Shown: in pieces, positions 1-5,266 of the stretch
Layout: every line of letters starts with the position of its first letter
Numbering within the stretch: position 1 is the first letter of the stretch
From: Bacilli bacterium
GTDB lineage: Bacteria; Bacillota_I; Bacilli_A; RF39; UBA660
Length of the DNA stretch: 5,266 nt
Assembly (NCBI GenBank): GCA_022793565.1
Contig: JAAWDC010000144.1
Location: 1-5,266, forward strand
Direction of reading: 5' to 3'
Translations under genes and position numbers: made by a program
The notes under the pieces: model-generated
What the model was told of the DNA's origin: nothing
Seen by the model: the letters and a program-made list of their open reading frames with translations, nothing else
Database searches by the model: none

Positions 1-320
1 AACTCTTTTCCTGTAGAAATCTGAACATTATGAATTCCACACCACAACAAAAAACTATTGATATCTAAGTCCGCATATCCATCTTTTTTTAACATTTCTC
101 GAATCGTTTGTTTAGAAAAATAAATTGTTTTATCATTGGTTGTTTTAGAACTTTTTTGAGATTGTTGATAAAAAGCAAACTGAGTATGTAACTCTTTTCC
201 TGTAGAAATTTTGACGTTATGAATTCCACACCATAACAAGAAACTATTGATTTCTAAGTCCTTATATCCACATTTTCTTAACATCTCCTGAATTGTCTGT
301 CTAGAAAAATAAATTGTTTT
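1..320. repeat. In-frame tandem repeat, 189-bp period, inside the J-domain gene
   Basis: Bases 1-131 and 190-320 are two copies of one 131-base unit. By hand alignment they differ at about 18 positions, roughly 86% identity. The period is exactly 189 bases (63 codons), and many of the differences are silent or conservative, so the protein repeat looks selected. Each copy encodes KTIYFS...EINSFLLWCGIHNV...STGKE. The 58-base spacer (132-189) also resembles the segment before the older copy (TQFAFY against SQFDFR), so the duplicated unit is probably the full 63 residues. The left edge falls exactly at a copy end, so more copies may follow outside the window. Confidence 0.92.
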
Positions 321-737
321 CTCAAAAGAACTCTTTCTAAAATCAAATTGGGAAGTGTATGACTTTGATGTATCTTGCGTATAAGCACTTTTCTTTTGTT
401 TATTTTCTTGACTATATGAATTCTTATAACTGTTATTCTTCTGATTATTTGATTTATTATAACAATAAGTAGAAGATAATTGCTTATCAGAAGAAGTATA
501 ATACTCATCATAGAGTCTTTTAGTGTCATCATCATTTAAAATACCATAAGCAATACTAAGTTGTTTCATCTTCTCTTCATTTCCAGTAGGCGCATCTGGA
601 TGAAACTTTCTACTCAAGCGCCGATAATTTGATTTAATCACATCTTTAGTTGCATTTTTATCTACTTCTAATAATTTATAAAAATCTTGAAAAACTCCAT
701 TCTCATAAAATGAACTAACTTTGGAATTTGTACTCAT
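1..737 (-). CDS. J-domain (DnaJ-like) co-chaperone with C-terminal tandem repeats, 3' end missing
   Basis: The 245 visible residues start at the ATG at 737, and the frame runs off the left edge still open. Residues about 16-79 are a J-domain: YKLLEVDKNAT, a YRRLSRKF helix, the diagnostic HPD tripeptide (46-48) and the closing YGILNDDDTKRLYDEY helix. J-domains stimulate the ATPase of DnaK/Hsp70. Residues about 81-139 are a low-complexity linker rich in Ser, Asn, Tyr, Lys and Gln. Two copies of a 43-residue block follow (140-182 and 203-245), at a period of 63 residues and about 84% identical. No Gly/Phe-rich region or zinc-finger CxxCxGxG repeats are visible, so this is not DnaJ itself but a specialised J-protein; the repeats could bind the client or a site in the cell (inference). 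The start is supported by an AAGGGGG ribosome site 7 bases upstream and a promoter of its own. The J-domain call is firm; the role is unknown. Confidence 0.9.
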   Translation of the reverse strand, partial: MSTNSKVSSFYENGVFQDFYKLLEVDKNATKDVIKSNYRRLSRKFHPDAPTGNEEKMKQLSIAYGILNDDDTKRLYDEYYTSSDKQLSSTYCYNKSNNQKNNSYKNSYSQENKQKKSAYTQDTSKSYTSQFDFRKSSFEKTIYFSRQTIQEMLRKCGYKDLEINSFLLWCGIHNVKISTGKELHTQFAFYQQSQKSSKTTNDKTIYFSKQTIREMLKKDGYADLDINSFLLWCGIHNVQISTGKE

Positions 738-744
738 TCTAAAT

Positions 745-751
745 CCCCCTT
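745..751 (-). promoter_or_regulatory. Ribosome binding site of the J-domain gene
   Basis: AAGGGGG on the minus strand lies 7 bases before the ATG at 737. It fixes that start; no other in-frame start codon is better placed. Confidence 0.75.
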
Positions 752-762
752 AACAATTGACT

Positions 763-791
763 ATTATACTACAAAAAGGCTGAAAAAACAA
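763..791 (-). promoter_or_regulatory. Sigma-A type promoter for the J-domain gene
   Basis: On the minus strand there is a perfect -10 box TATAAT (763-768) and a -35-like TTGTTT (786-791), 17 bases apart. Transcription would begin near 756, giving a leader of about 20 bases. The J-domain gene is therefore probably a separate transcription unit, although read-through from the gene before it is possible because no strong terminator lies between them. Confidence 0.6.
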
Positions 792-807
792 GAACAAAGA
801 CTAAGGT

Positions 808-1575
808 CTACAATTTAGATCCGAATCTCTTTTCAAAAAATTGATTTTTTTCTAGGTCTTGCTGGCAAGCCAATTTGATATCTGCCTCTTCAATGAATGG
901 GAAATAGTGTTCCTTCATCAAATCATTCAACGACCGAAAAGAATCTGCATGACATTGAGCCTTATAAGAAGTCTCCAAAAGATGACTCAATCGATCACTA
1001 TGAACACCAACAAAACGAATAGAAGGCTTTTTGGCTATCTCCATAGATTCCTTTGAAGACTCCATTTGAAATATATAAGTCAATTGATCCGAAATAGTGG
1101 AAAGCTGAACTGGAACAGTAAGCTCAATACAGGATACTTCTCCATTAGAATAGGAAGATTTCTTAAGCCCTACCTCTCCATAAATACATCCAGAAAAGGT
1201 TGGAATCGAGATTTCAGTATGAGTAAAAGCATCGTAAAGTTTCATCCAAGGTTGATTATATTCACTTTGAAATAGCCAAATACGATTATCTATAGATCGT
1301 GGTAATAAAAGCCCACCCTCTGCTCGAAATCCATCAGACTGAAATCCAAAAGTATTCGTATCTGGATCCAATGTAACCGCTATAAAAGTGGAAGATACAT
1401 CATTCGAAATGAAAGGATTATAAAAAGCTATTTGAATTAAATCAACTGGATTCCAACAGTCAAAAATAGTCACCCCATTTTGACCAATAATCGAAACCAA
1501 CTGACATATCTTCCCACTTTGATTGGGATATCCTTCCGTTTTTATCTTATACTTTTTCTCATCGACCATTATCAT
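808..1575 (-). CDS. Uncharacterised protein of 255 residues
   Basis: I do not recognise this family. The reading frame is intact from an ATG at 1575, with an AAGGAAG ribosome site 7 bases upstream, to a TAG at 808. A second ATG two codons in (1569) is possible but lies too far from that site. There is no signal peptide, no obvious membrane segment and no metal-binding cysteine cluster. The N-terminal two thirds have the alternating hydrophobic and polar pattern of a beta-rich fold, with motifs such as CWNPVDLIQIAFYNPF (about 40-55), SDGFRAEGGLLLPR and SGCIYGEVGLKK. The last 75 residues look helical and charged (from HSDRLSHLLETSYKAQ to the end). It is probably a soluble cytoplasmic protein. 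It follows nadK after 73 bases that hold a good promoter, so it need not share the NAD function. The gene is firm; the function is unknown. Confidence 0.85.
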   Translation of the reverse strand: MIMVDEKKYKIKTEGYPNQSGKICQLVSIIGQNGVTIFDCWNPVDLIQIAFYNPFISNDVSSTFIAVTLDPDTNTFGFQSDGFRAEGGLLLPRSIDNRIWLFQSEYNQPWMKLYDAFTHTEISIPTFSGCIYGEVGLKKSSYSNGEVSCIELTVPVQLSTISDQLTYIFQMESSKESMEIAKKPSIRFVGVHSDRLSHLLETSYKAQCHADSFRSLNDLMKEHYFPFIEEADIKLACQQDLEKNQFFEKRFGSKL

Positions 1576-1577
1576 AA

Positions 1578-1601
1578 AAACACTTCCTTTTTTTAGTGTT
1601 T
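1578..1601. promoter_or_regulatory. Inverted repeat between promoter and start of the 255-residue gene
   Basis: AAACACT (1578-1584) and AGTGTTT (1595-1601) form a perfect 7-bp inverted repeat with a 10-base centre. It begins directly after the -10 box. The ribosome site (minus strand, 1583-1589) lies mostly in the centre and reaches into one arm. It could be a protein binding site over the transcription start, or a weak RNA hairpin. Because transcription should start inside one arm, an operator fits better than a full RNA hairpin. It is short and AT-rich, so chance is possible. Confidence 0.35.
1583..1589 (-). promoter_or_regulatory. Ribosome binding site of the 255-residue gene
   Basis: AAGGAAG on the minus strand ends 7 bases before the ATG at 1575. 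The spacing to the alternative ATG at 1569 would be 13 bases, so it favours the longer start. Confidence 0.7.
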
Positions 1602-1630
1602 ATTCTAGCATAGAACAAAGTAAATCACAA
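1602..1630 (-). promoter_or_regulatory. Promoter with extended -10 for the 255-residue gene
   Basis: On the minus strand TTGTGA (1625-1630) and TAGAAT (1602-1607) are separated by exactly 17 bases. The -10 box is preceded by TGC, which gives the extended -10 TGn signature. Four of six -35 bases and five of six -10 bases match the sigma-A consensus. The promoter lies in the gap after nadK, so the 255-residue gene can be expressed apart from the NAD genes. Confidence 0.65.
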
Positions 1631-1648
1631 GAAAAACAAAGTAGAAAG

Positions 1649-2449
1649 CTAACTCAAAAACTTATCATGAACTTTATCCACAAATTGAGAGGAAAAGCGT
1701 AAGGAGCGAATTTTCTTTTTATTAACAACAGTCTCGACTTTTTCCACACTATCAAACGAATGATTCTCTCCATCAACCGTAATTAAAAGTTGATTTTTTC
1801 CCTTTTTTGGAAGAAGTACGACCAATTTATTTTCAGGAATAATCACCGAGTTTCGTAAAGAGCGATAGACCTTAGAGTTTAAAGGGGCAATTGGTGTTAA
1901 CTGAAGAGAATGAAAGTCATCAAACACGATACTTCCACCAAAAGATAAATTATAAGCAGTAGATCCACTAGAAGTCGCAATCAACATTCCATCTCCAACA
2001 TAATGTTCCAATAAAGAACCCTCTACCAAAACATCAAAATGACAAGTATTTAAGGAAAGATCTCGAATAACAATTTCATTTAAGGAATAAAAGAAATATT
2101 CTCCTTCTCCAGTAGAGATTTTTGTCTCCTGAATCCCAATATCTGTAGCCATAAAAGAATTTTCTTGTAATACCAAAATGAATTGATCTAAATTATCTAA
2201 TGTGACTTCTTGTAAAAACCCAAGTGTCCCCGCATTAATCCCTACATAATAAATATTGCTGTCAAAGTCATTTTCTTTAACCATTCGCAAAAAAGAACCA
2301 TCTCCACCAATCGCAATAGCTAAATCATAATGATCAGATGAAATTTCAAAACCAGCCCTACTTAATTTCTCACTCACCAAGGAAGCAATCTCTCGAGAAT
2401 GATCATTATCATTCACAAACAGTTTTACAAATTGAATTTTCCTATTCAT
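1649..2449 (-). CDS. nadK: NAD kinase
   Basis: This cytoplasmic enzyme phosphorylates NAD to NADP (family NadK/PpnK). The 266 residues match the usual length of the short bacterial form. The ATP/NAD-binding motif is IGGDGS (47-52), with Ser where Thr is usual. Other family marks are GINAGTLGFL (70-79), the LNE motif (123-125), the glycine-rich GDGMLIATSSGSTAY (152-166), LTPIAPLNSK (184-193) and TVDGE (224-228). The start is the ATG at 2449, which overlaps the end of the Nudix regulator gene by 8 bases. The ribosome site is weak (AAGAAAG), so translation probably depends on coupling to the upstream gene, and the two should share one mRNA. The neighbours nadD and pncC, together with an NrtR-like regulator, support the NAD role. 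No key residue appears to be lost. Confidence 0.96.
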   Translation of the reverse strand: MNRKIQFVKLFVNDNDHSREIASLVSEKLSRAGFEISSDHYDLAIAIGGDGSFLRMVKENDFDSNIYYVGINAGTLGFLQEVTLDNLDQFILVLQENSFMATDIGIQETKISTGEGEYFFYSLNEIVIRDLSLNTCHFDVLVEGSLLEHYVGDGMLIATSSGSTAYNLSFGGSIVFDDFHSLQLTPIAPLNSKVYRSLRNSVIIPENKLVVLLPKKGKNQLLITVDGENHSFDSVEKVETVVNKKKIRSLRFSSQFVDKVHDKFLS

Positions 2450-3275
2450 GATCTTTCTTATAACGGAACATAACCGAAGGTCTGTGCCCTCCTCCTGTCT
2501 TTACTTTATCCGTTTTTTCTACCTTATTGGCAATAATTCGACGAAAAGCTGGATCTAATAACTCTTTTCCTAAAATCACTTCATAAACTTGTTGAAGTTC
2601 TCCAAGTGTAAAATACTCTCCCATCATATTAAACACAATATCCGTATAAGAAATCTTATTCTTTAAACGAGAAATTCCAGAGACGATAACCTTTGCATGA
2701 TCAAACGCCAGATAATCATTTTTCTTCACAATATACTCATATCGATCACTCGTTGGACTCTTTAACTTTTTAGAAATAATAATAGAAAATTGCTCATTTC
2801 CATTATCGAAAGAAACCTGGATTTCCTTCTCGTCCTCTATAATATCCATAGAAAACCAAGAAGCATTTTCAGTAATACAATCCTCCAATTTATTCTTATC
2901 AACAAGTGCAATATAAGCTGTACTAACTATTCTCATACGGGGATCCCTATTAATATCTCCAAACGTATAAAGCTGTTCCATATAAATATTACGTAGGTTA
3001 GTTTCACGTTCCAAAATACGTTTTGCCGCATCATCGATAGTTTCATCAATCCCAACAAATCCTCCAGGTAAACACCATTGATCTTTAAATGGATATGTCG
3101 ATCTCTTTACTAATAAAACACTAAATTTTTTCTTAGAAAGTTTCCGATAATTTCCTGTATTTTCACTAGATACACTGAAAATTGCCATATCTGCCGTGAT
3201 TGATAATTTCTCAAACTGACTGGAATCATAATCATTTAGAAATTCCTCTTCTGATTGATATTCTTTCCCATCCAT
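2442..3275 (-). CDS. nrtR: NrtR-like transcriptional regulator (Nudix domain plus winged helix)
   Basis: The 277-residue protein combines an N-terminal Nudix domain of the ADP-ribose pyrophosphatase type with a C-terminal winged helix, the layout of NrtR regulators of NAD metabolism. Numbered from the chosen start, the Nudix region holds WCLPGGFVG (67-75) and the ADP-ribose-type GDINRDPRMR (106-115). The Nudix box (72-94) is degenerate: the REUxEE core reads RILERE, so two of three metal-binding glutamates are Ile and Arg, and the following Gly is Asn. Catalysis is probably lost, as in known NrtR proteins, which use the domain to sense ADP-ribose or related ligands. The winged helix covers about 207-275, with YFTLGELQQVYEVILG and FRRIIANKV before a GGGHRP turn. 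The ATG at 3275 is chosen over GTG 3284, since that GTG lies within the ribosome site. It overlaps nadK by 8 bases. It could instead regulate other sugar or nucleotide genes, but the context favours NAD. Confidence 0.88.
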   Translation of the reverse strand: MDGKEYQSEEEFLNDYDSSQFEKLSITADMAIFSVSSENTGNYRKLSKKKFSVLLVKRSTYPFKDQWCLPGGFVGIDETIDDAAKRILERETNLRNIYMEQLYTFGDINRDPRMRIVSTAYIALVDKNKLEDCITENASWFSMDIIEDEKEIQVSFDNGNEQFSIIISKKLKSPTSDRYEYIVKKNDYLAFDHAKVIVSGISRLKNKISYTDIVFNMMGEYFTLGELQQVYEVILGKELLDPAFRRIIANKVEKTDKVKTGGGHRPSVMFRYKKDHE

Positions 3276-3283
3276 TTTATTCA

Positions 3284-3288
3284 CCTCT
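3284..3288 (-). promoter_or_regulatory. Ribosome binding site that decides the nrtR start
   Basis: AGAGG on the minus strand lies 8 bases before the ATG at 3275. The in-frame GTG at 3282-3284 shares its first G with this site and so cannot be the true start. The longer version of the protein, with three extra residues (MNK), is therefore unlikely. Confidence 0.75.
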
Positions 3289-3291
3289 TCT

Positions 3292-3308
3292 TTACAACTT
3301 AATTATAA
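3292..3308. promoter_or_regulatory. Imperfect palindrome over the nrtR promoter, candidate operator
   Basis: The 17 bases TTACAACTTAATTATAA match their own reverse complement at 12 of 17 positions. They cover the -10 box and the expected transcription start of the nrtR-like gene. Regulators of this type often bind a palindrome in their own promoter, so this is a reasonable autoregulation site. I infer this from position and symmetry only; no second clear copy is visible in the window, and AT-rich DNA gives such symmetry by chance. Confidence 0.35.
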
Positions 3309-3329
3309 CAGTTCGGTAAAAAAACACAA
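3302..3329 (-). promoter_or_regulatory. Promoter for the nrtR-nadK pair
   Basis: On the minus strand a perfect TATAAT (3302-3307) follows a TTGTGT (3324-3329) after 16 bases. Transcription would begin near 3295, just upstream of the ribosome site. The promoter lies in the 59-base gap after pncC, so nrtR and nadK can form their own transcription unit. Confidence 0.6.
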
Positions 3330-3334
3330 GAAAG

Positions 3335-3814
3335 CTAAGACAAAATATCTAAAAACAAACGGATAATTTCTTTCAAAACAGTATTCTTATTTCGATACCG
3401 AACAAACTCATGAACCTCTACTTGACGATGATAAAATCTCCTTTGATCGCGATCATAAATACTAATATAAATTTTATTTTTCTTATCTACAGGATTCAAA
3501 GGATCAAAAGCATTCAACATTCCTGTAATCCCAATCCCATAATCACTATCTGAAAATTGAGAAATAGCTTCGCTCATCGCATCGGCAGTCTCTTGGCTAT
3601 AAACTGTATATTTCTCTATAATCTCTTTGTCAACTCCCATTTTTATTTTAAATTCATTAGAATAAGTAACTGCTGAAAAATGAAAAACATCAGAAGCACC
3701 ACCAACATTCGTAATTAAATTAGCAACTCCACCACCAGTACAGGATTCCATTGTCGAAACTGTTTTCCCCTTCTTTTCCAATAACCGTACAATCTTTCTC
3801 ATATCTTCTAACAT
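3335..3814 (-). CDS. pncC: CinA C-terminal domain protein, nicotinamide-nucleotide amidase
   Basis: PncC deamidates NMN to NaMN plus ammonia in the cytoplasm. This recycles NMN (for instance from NAD-dependent DNA ligase) into the substrate of NadD. The 159 residues are the stand-alone C-terminal domain without the N-terminal MoaB-like half of full CinA, the same size as E. coli PncC. Family motifs are ESCTGG (23-28), VTYSNE (49-54) and GITG (95-98). Two places differ from the norm. The usual GAVS segment reads TVYS (70-73), and the usual GPGGG-type turn after GITG is replaced by MLNAFDPLNP (99-108). The start at ATG 3814 has AGAGGA 6 bases upstream. It lies 54 bases after the radical SAM gene, with no clear terminator between them, so co-transcription with nadD is likely. 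The family is firm; activity is less sure because of the changed loop. Confidence 0.88.
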   Translation of the reverse strand: MLEDMRKIVRLLEKKGKTVSTMESCTGGGVANLITNVGGASDVFHFSAVTYSNEFKIKMGVDKEIIEKYTVYSQETADAMSEAISQFSDSDYGIGITGMLNAFDPLNPVDKKNKIYISIYDRDQRRFYHRQVEVHEFVRYRNKNTVLKEIIRLFLDILS

Positions 3815-3868
3815 ATTCTATCCTCTTTTCTAATTCTATCGTACCACAAAATAACAAAAACAAAAAAT

Positions 3869-4912
3869 CTAACGATTGGGATTTTCACCAATGTATTTTT
3901 TAAAGCGAACCTGAGCCTTATCTAAATCCCAATTTCCATCAAAATAAGGATTCCATGAATAATAATCGAATTCCTTTTCTAAACGATCCTTTTCATAGTT
4001 TGGATAATTTTTTCCATCAAATTCATAATCAATAATAATATTAGTAGCGATCAAAACACCACGTTTTCTTAACTCCTGCATCAGCTGAACACATTTTTCA
4101 GTCTCCTCTACATTCCGGTTCATAATTTTTAACACTTCTGGATCAAAACTTTGAACAGGAGAATGGACAATTTTTAATAAGCCCTCCTCACTTAAAGACA
4201 ATAACTCTTCCCGACATTGATTTAAGTTCTGTGGTTCTACATTTCGAATTGAAATTTCTTTTCCACAAGTATGTGCAATCTGACACCAAGCCTTGATTTG
4301 AGAAACGGTTGGACTATCAGAAATTAAAACTACATTTTCATGACTTAAGAATTCATCGATCTGTTCCTCTGGAACTGTAAAATACGTCTCTCCTCTCGTA
4401 TGACGGATGGTACAATACTTACACTTTCCATGACAACCTGCCCCAATCTTTAATGGATAATAATTACGAAACAAATTTCCTTGTTTTAAATCTTCTTTTG
4501 TATCCTCAAAATCAGGTACCCAAAAAGGTTTTTCATAATTTACTAGAGTAAGATCTTCAAGCTCATGTCCAATTACACGAACAACATCCAAGCGACGGAT
4601 ATAATCTGGTAATGGAATATCAAACCTTTGTGCAATACAACCTCCCATATAAATCTCTTTTCCATAAGTCTCATGAAGCCGTTTCGCAAGTTCTAAATCA
4701 TTCAAAATAGCAAGATCTGTTACTTGACATCCGAGAACTACAATACTGTCTGCAATCGATGGATCCATAACCATTCTTTCTGGATAACAATTCGCAAAAG
4801 ATAAAAAATCACTCCAAACAGACATACAGGCTCCAGATGTTGCATAAATTTTCTCCCCTAAATCATCACTAGAATAAATAACTCCCTCTCCAAAAATATT
4901 CTTTCTTTCCAT
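3869..4912 (-). CDS. Radical SAM protein of the methylthiotransferase (MiaB/RimO) type, lacking TRAM domain
   Basis: The 347-residue protein (from ATG 4912) has the two iron-sulfur modules of methylthiotransferases. The N-terminal UPF0004-type domain keeps three cysteines that fit the auxiliary [4Fe-4S] cluster: SGACMSVWSD (Cys29), GCQVTDLA (Cys62) and GGCIAQR (Cys92). The radical SAM cluster motif is Cys160-x3-Cys164-x2-Cys167, followed by TIRHTRGE, like MiaB. A third match is SPVQSFDPEVLKIMNR (251-266), equal to the PVQSGS...MNR segment. Differences: the Gly after QS is Phe, the DxIVGFPGE segment reads IIIDYEFDG, and the protein ends where the RNA-binding TRAM domain (about 60-70 residues) would begin. 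It therefore probably does not act on tRNA in the usual way; its substrate is unknown. The ATG is 1 base after the nadD-like stop, with GGAAGG 8 bases upstream; the in-frame GTG at 4921 lies inside that site. Tight linkage to nadD and pncC suggests a link to NAD metabolism (inference). Confidence 0.88.
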   Translation of the reverse strand: MERKNIFGEGVIYSSDDLGEKIYATSGACMSVWSDFLSFANCYPERMVMDPSIADSIVVLGCQVTDLAILNDLELAKRLHETYGKEIYMGGCIAQRFDIPLPDYIRRLDVVRVIGHELEDLTLVNYEKPFWVPDFEDTKEDLKQGNLFRNYYPLKIGAGCHGKCKYCTIRHTRGETYFTVPEEQIDEFLSHENVVLISDSPTVSQIKAWCQIAHTCGKEISIRNVEPQNLNQCREELLSLSEEGLLKIVHSPVQSFDPEVLKIMNRNVEETEKCVQLMQELRKRGVLIATNIIIDYEFDGKNYPNYEKDRLEKEFDYYSWNPYFDGNWDLDKAQVRFKKYIGENPNR

Positions 4913-4913
4913 A

Positions 4914-5266
4914 TCATTCACCTTCCTTATTTTCTTTTCGATATAATCCTTGTTCTATAATAAAATCTACTACTTTAGGAGAAACATAGTTTCGAACAAA
5001 TAGAAAATCATTCTCCCTCAATGCTTCTCGAACCCGTGTAGAAGAAAGTACAAACGGATGTACGTCCGTAAAAACAACCTGTTTCTTAAATTCTCGATAT
5101 AATCCCTCTAAATCAGATAGTTGATCATCATCCCGCAAAACAATTAAAATTTTATAATGCTCTAATATATAAGAGTAATTCTTCCAAGTAGAAAAACTAG
5201 AGTAAAGATCACTACCGAGAATAAAATAAATTTCATCCTCTGGGTATTTTTCTTTAAAATATTCTA
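4914..5266 (-). CDS. nadD: Nicotinate-nucleotide adenylyltransferase, C-terminal part
   Basis: This enzyme transfers AMP from ATP to NaMN to give deamido-NAD, a central step of NAD synthesis in the cytoplasm. The frame is open to the right edge, so only the last 116 residues are present (about 190-210 is usual). The part seen holds GSDLYSSFSTW (17-27 of the visible piece), equal to the family's GAD..L..W region. It also holds VLRDDD and SSTRVREALR (75-84), the C-terminal nucleotide-binding ISSTxIR motif, then YVSPKVVDFIIEQGLY. The N-terminal HxGH motif lies outside the window. A TTG at 5138 can be read as a start but falls in the middle of the domain and is not real. Many Firmicutes have yqeK after nadD; here a radical SAM gene follows after one base instead. 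Confidence 0.9.
   Translation of the reverse strand, partial: EYFKEKYPEDEIYFILGSDLYSSFSTWKNYSYILEHYKILIVLRDDDQLSDLEGLYREFKKQVVFTDVHPFVLSSTRVREALRENDFLFVRNYVSPKVVDFIIEQGLYRKENKEGE
4921..4926 (-). promoter_or_regulatory. Ribosome binding site of the radical SAM gene, inside the nadD end
   Basis: GGAAGG on the minus strand lies in the last codons of nadD, 8 bases before the ATG at 4912. It rules out the in-frame GTG at 4921, which overlaps it. The nadD stop (4914-4916) falls between site and start, the layout of translational coupling. Confidence 0.75.

Noticed and set aside
1..320. CRISPR array or mobile-element origin for the repeats
   Set aside because: The units are 131-189 bases, in frame, and code for a conserved protein block; there are no short spaced repeats, terminal inverted repeats or transposase.
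278..535. Minus-strand open frame of 85 codons
   Set aside because: It lies in another frame inside the J-domain gene, over its low-complexity linker and a repeat, and has no ribosome site or recognisable protein features.
797..808. Possible terminator hairpin AGAC-CTTA-GTCT followed by a T-rich stretch, after the 255-residue gene
   Set aside because: The stem is only four base pairs, and the T-rich run is interrupted and overlaps the -35 region of the next promoter.
859..1275. Two plus-strand open frames of 65 and 69 codons
   Set aside because: Both lie antisense within the intact 255-residue gene, have no promoter or ribosome site of note, and look like shadows.
2790..2996. Plus-strand open frame of 68 codons
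   Set aside because: It is antisense to the Nudix domain of the regulator gene and has no supporting signals.
3815..3868. Possible promoter before pncC (TACGAT with an extended TGG, or TAGAAT)
   Set aside because: No -35 box fits at 16-18 bases from either candidate -10; with nadD and the radical SAM gene just upstream, co-transcription is simpler.
4914..5138. Short gene starting at TTG 5138
   Set aside because: The frame continues without a stop to the right edge and the upstream residues match NadD (GSD...STW region), so the TTG is an internal leucine codon of a gene cut by the window.

Overview
The window reads like a chromosomal segment from a low-GC Firmicutes-type bacterium (Bacilli, Erysipelotrichia or a related gut lineage). 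The DNA is strongly AT-rich, Shine-Dalgarno sites are strong (AGGAGG-like), -10 boxes are TATAAT-like, and TGA is used as a stop (it ends the nadD-like gene), so the code looks standard rather than Mycoplasma-type. The exact lineage cannot be read from the window. Every gene I can support lies on the minus strand, so transcription runs from high to low coordinates. No gap between genes exceeds about 75 bases. I see no tRNA, rRNA, CRISPR array, insertion sequence or convincing intrinsic terminator.

In order of transcription, the genes are: (1) the 3' part of a nadD-type nicotinate-nucleotide adenylyltransferase, cut by the right edge; (2) a radical SAM protein of the methylthiotransferase (MiaB/RimO) type that lacks the usual C-terminal TRAM domain; (3) a stand-alone CinA C-terminal domain protein, i.e. 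PncC-type NMN amidase; (4) a Nudix plus winged-helix protein of the NrtR type with a broken Nudix box, probably the regulator; (5) NAD kinase, overlapping the regulator gene by 8 bases; (6) a 255-residue protein I do not recognise, with its own promoter; (7) a J-domain protein with at least two 63-residue tandem repeats, cut by the left edge.

Genes 1, 3, 4 and 5 form a compact NAD(P) locus. NadD makes the dinucleotide from NaMN, PncC returns NMN to NaMN, NAD kinase makes NADP, and the NrtR-like protein would sense an NAD-derived ligand and control transcription. An imperfect palindrome over the -10 box of the regulator gene is a candidate operator. The most interesting item is gene 2, a divergent, TRAM-less methylthiotransferase-like enzyme placed one base after nadD and inside this locus, where no such enzyme is expected. 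The repeat-bearing J-domain protein and the unknown 255-residue protein are the other two points of novelty.
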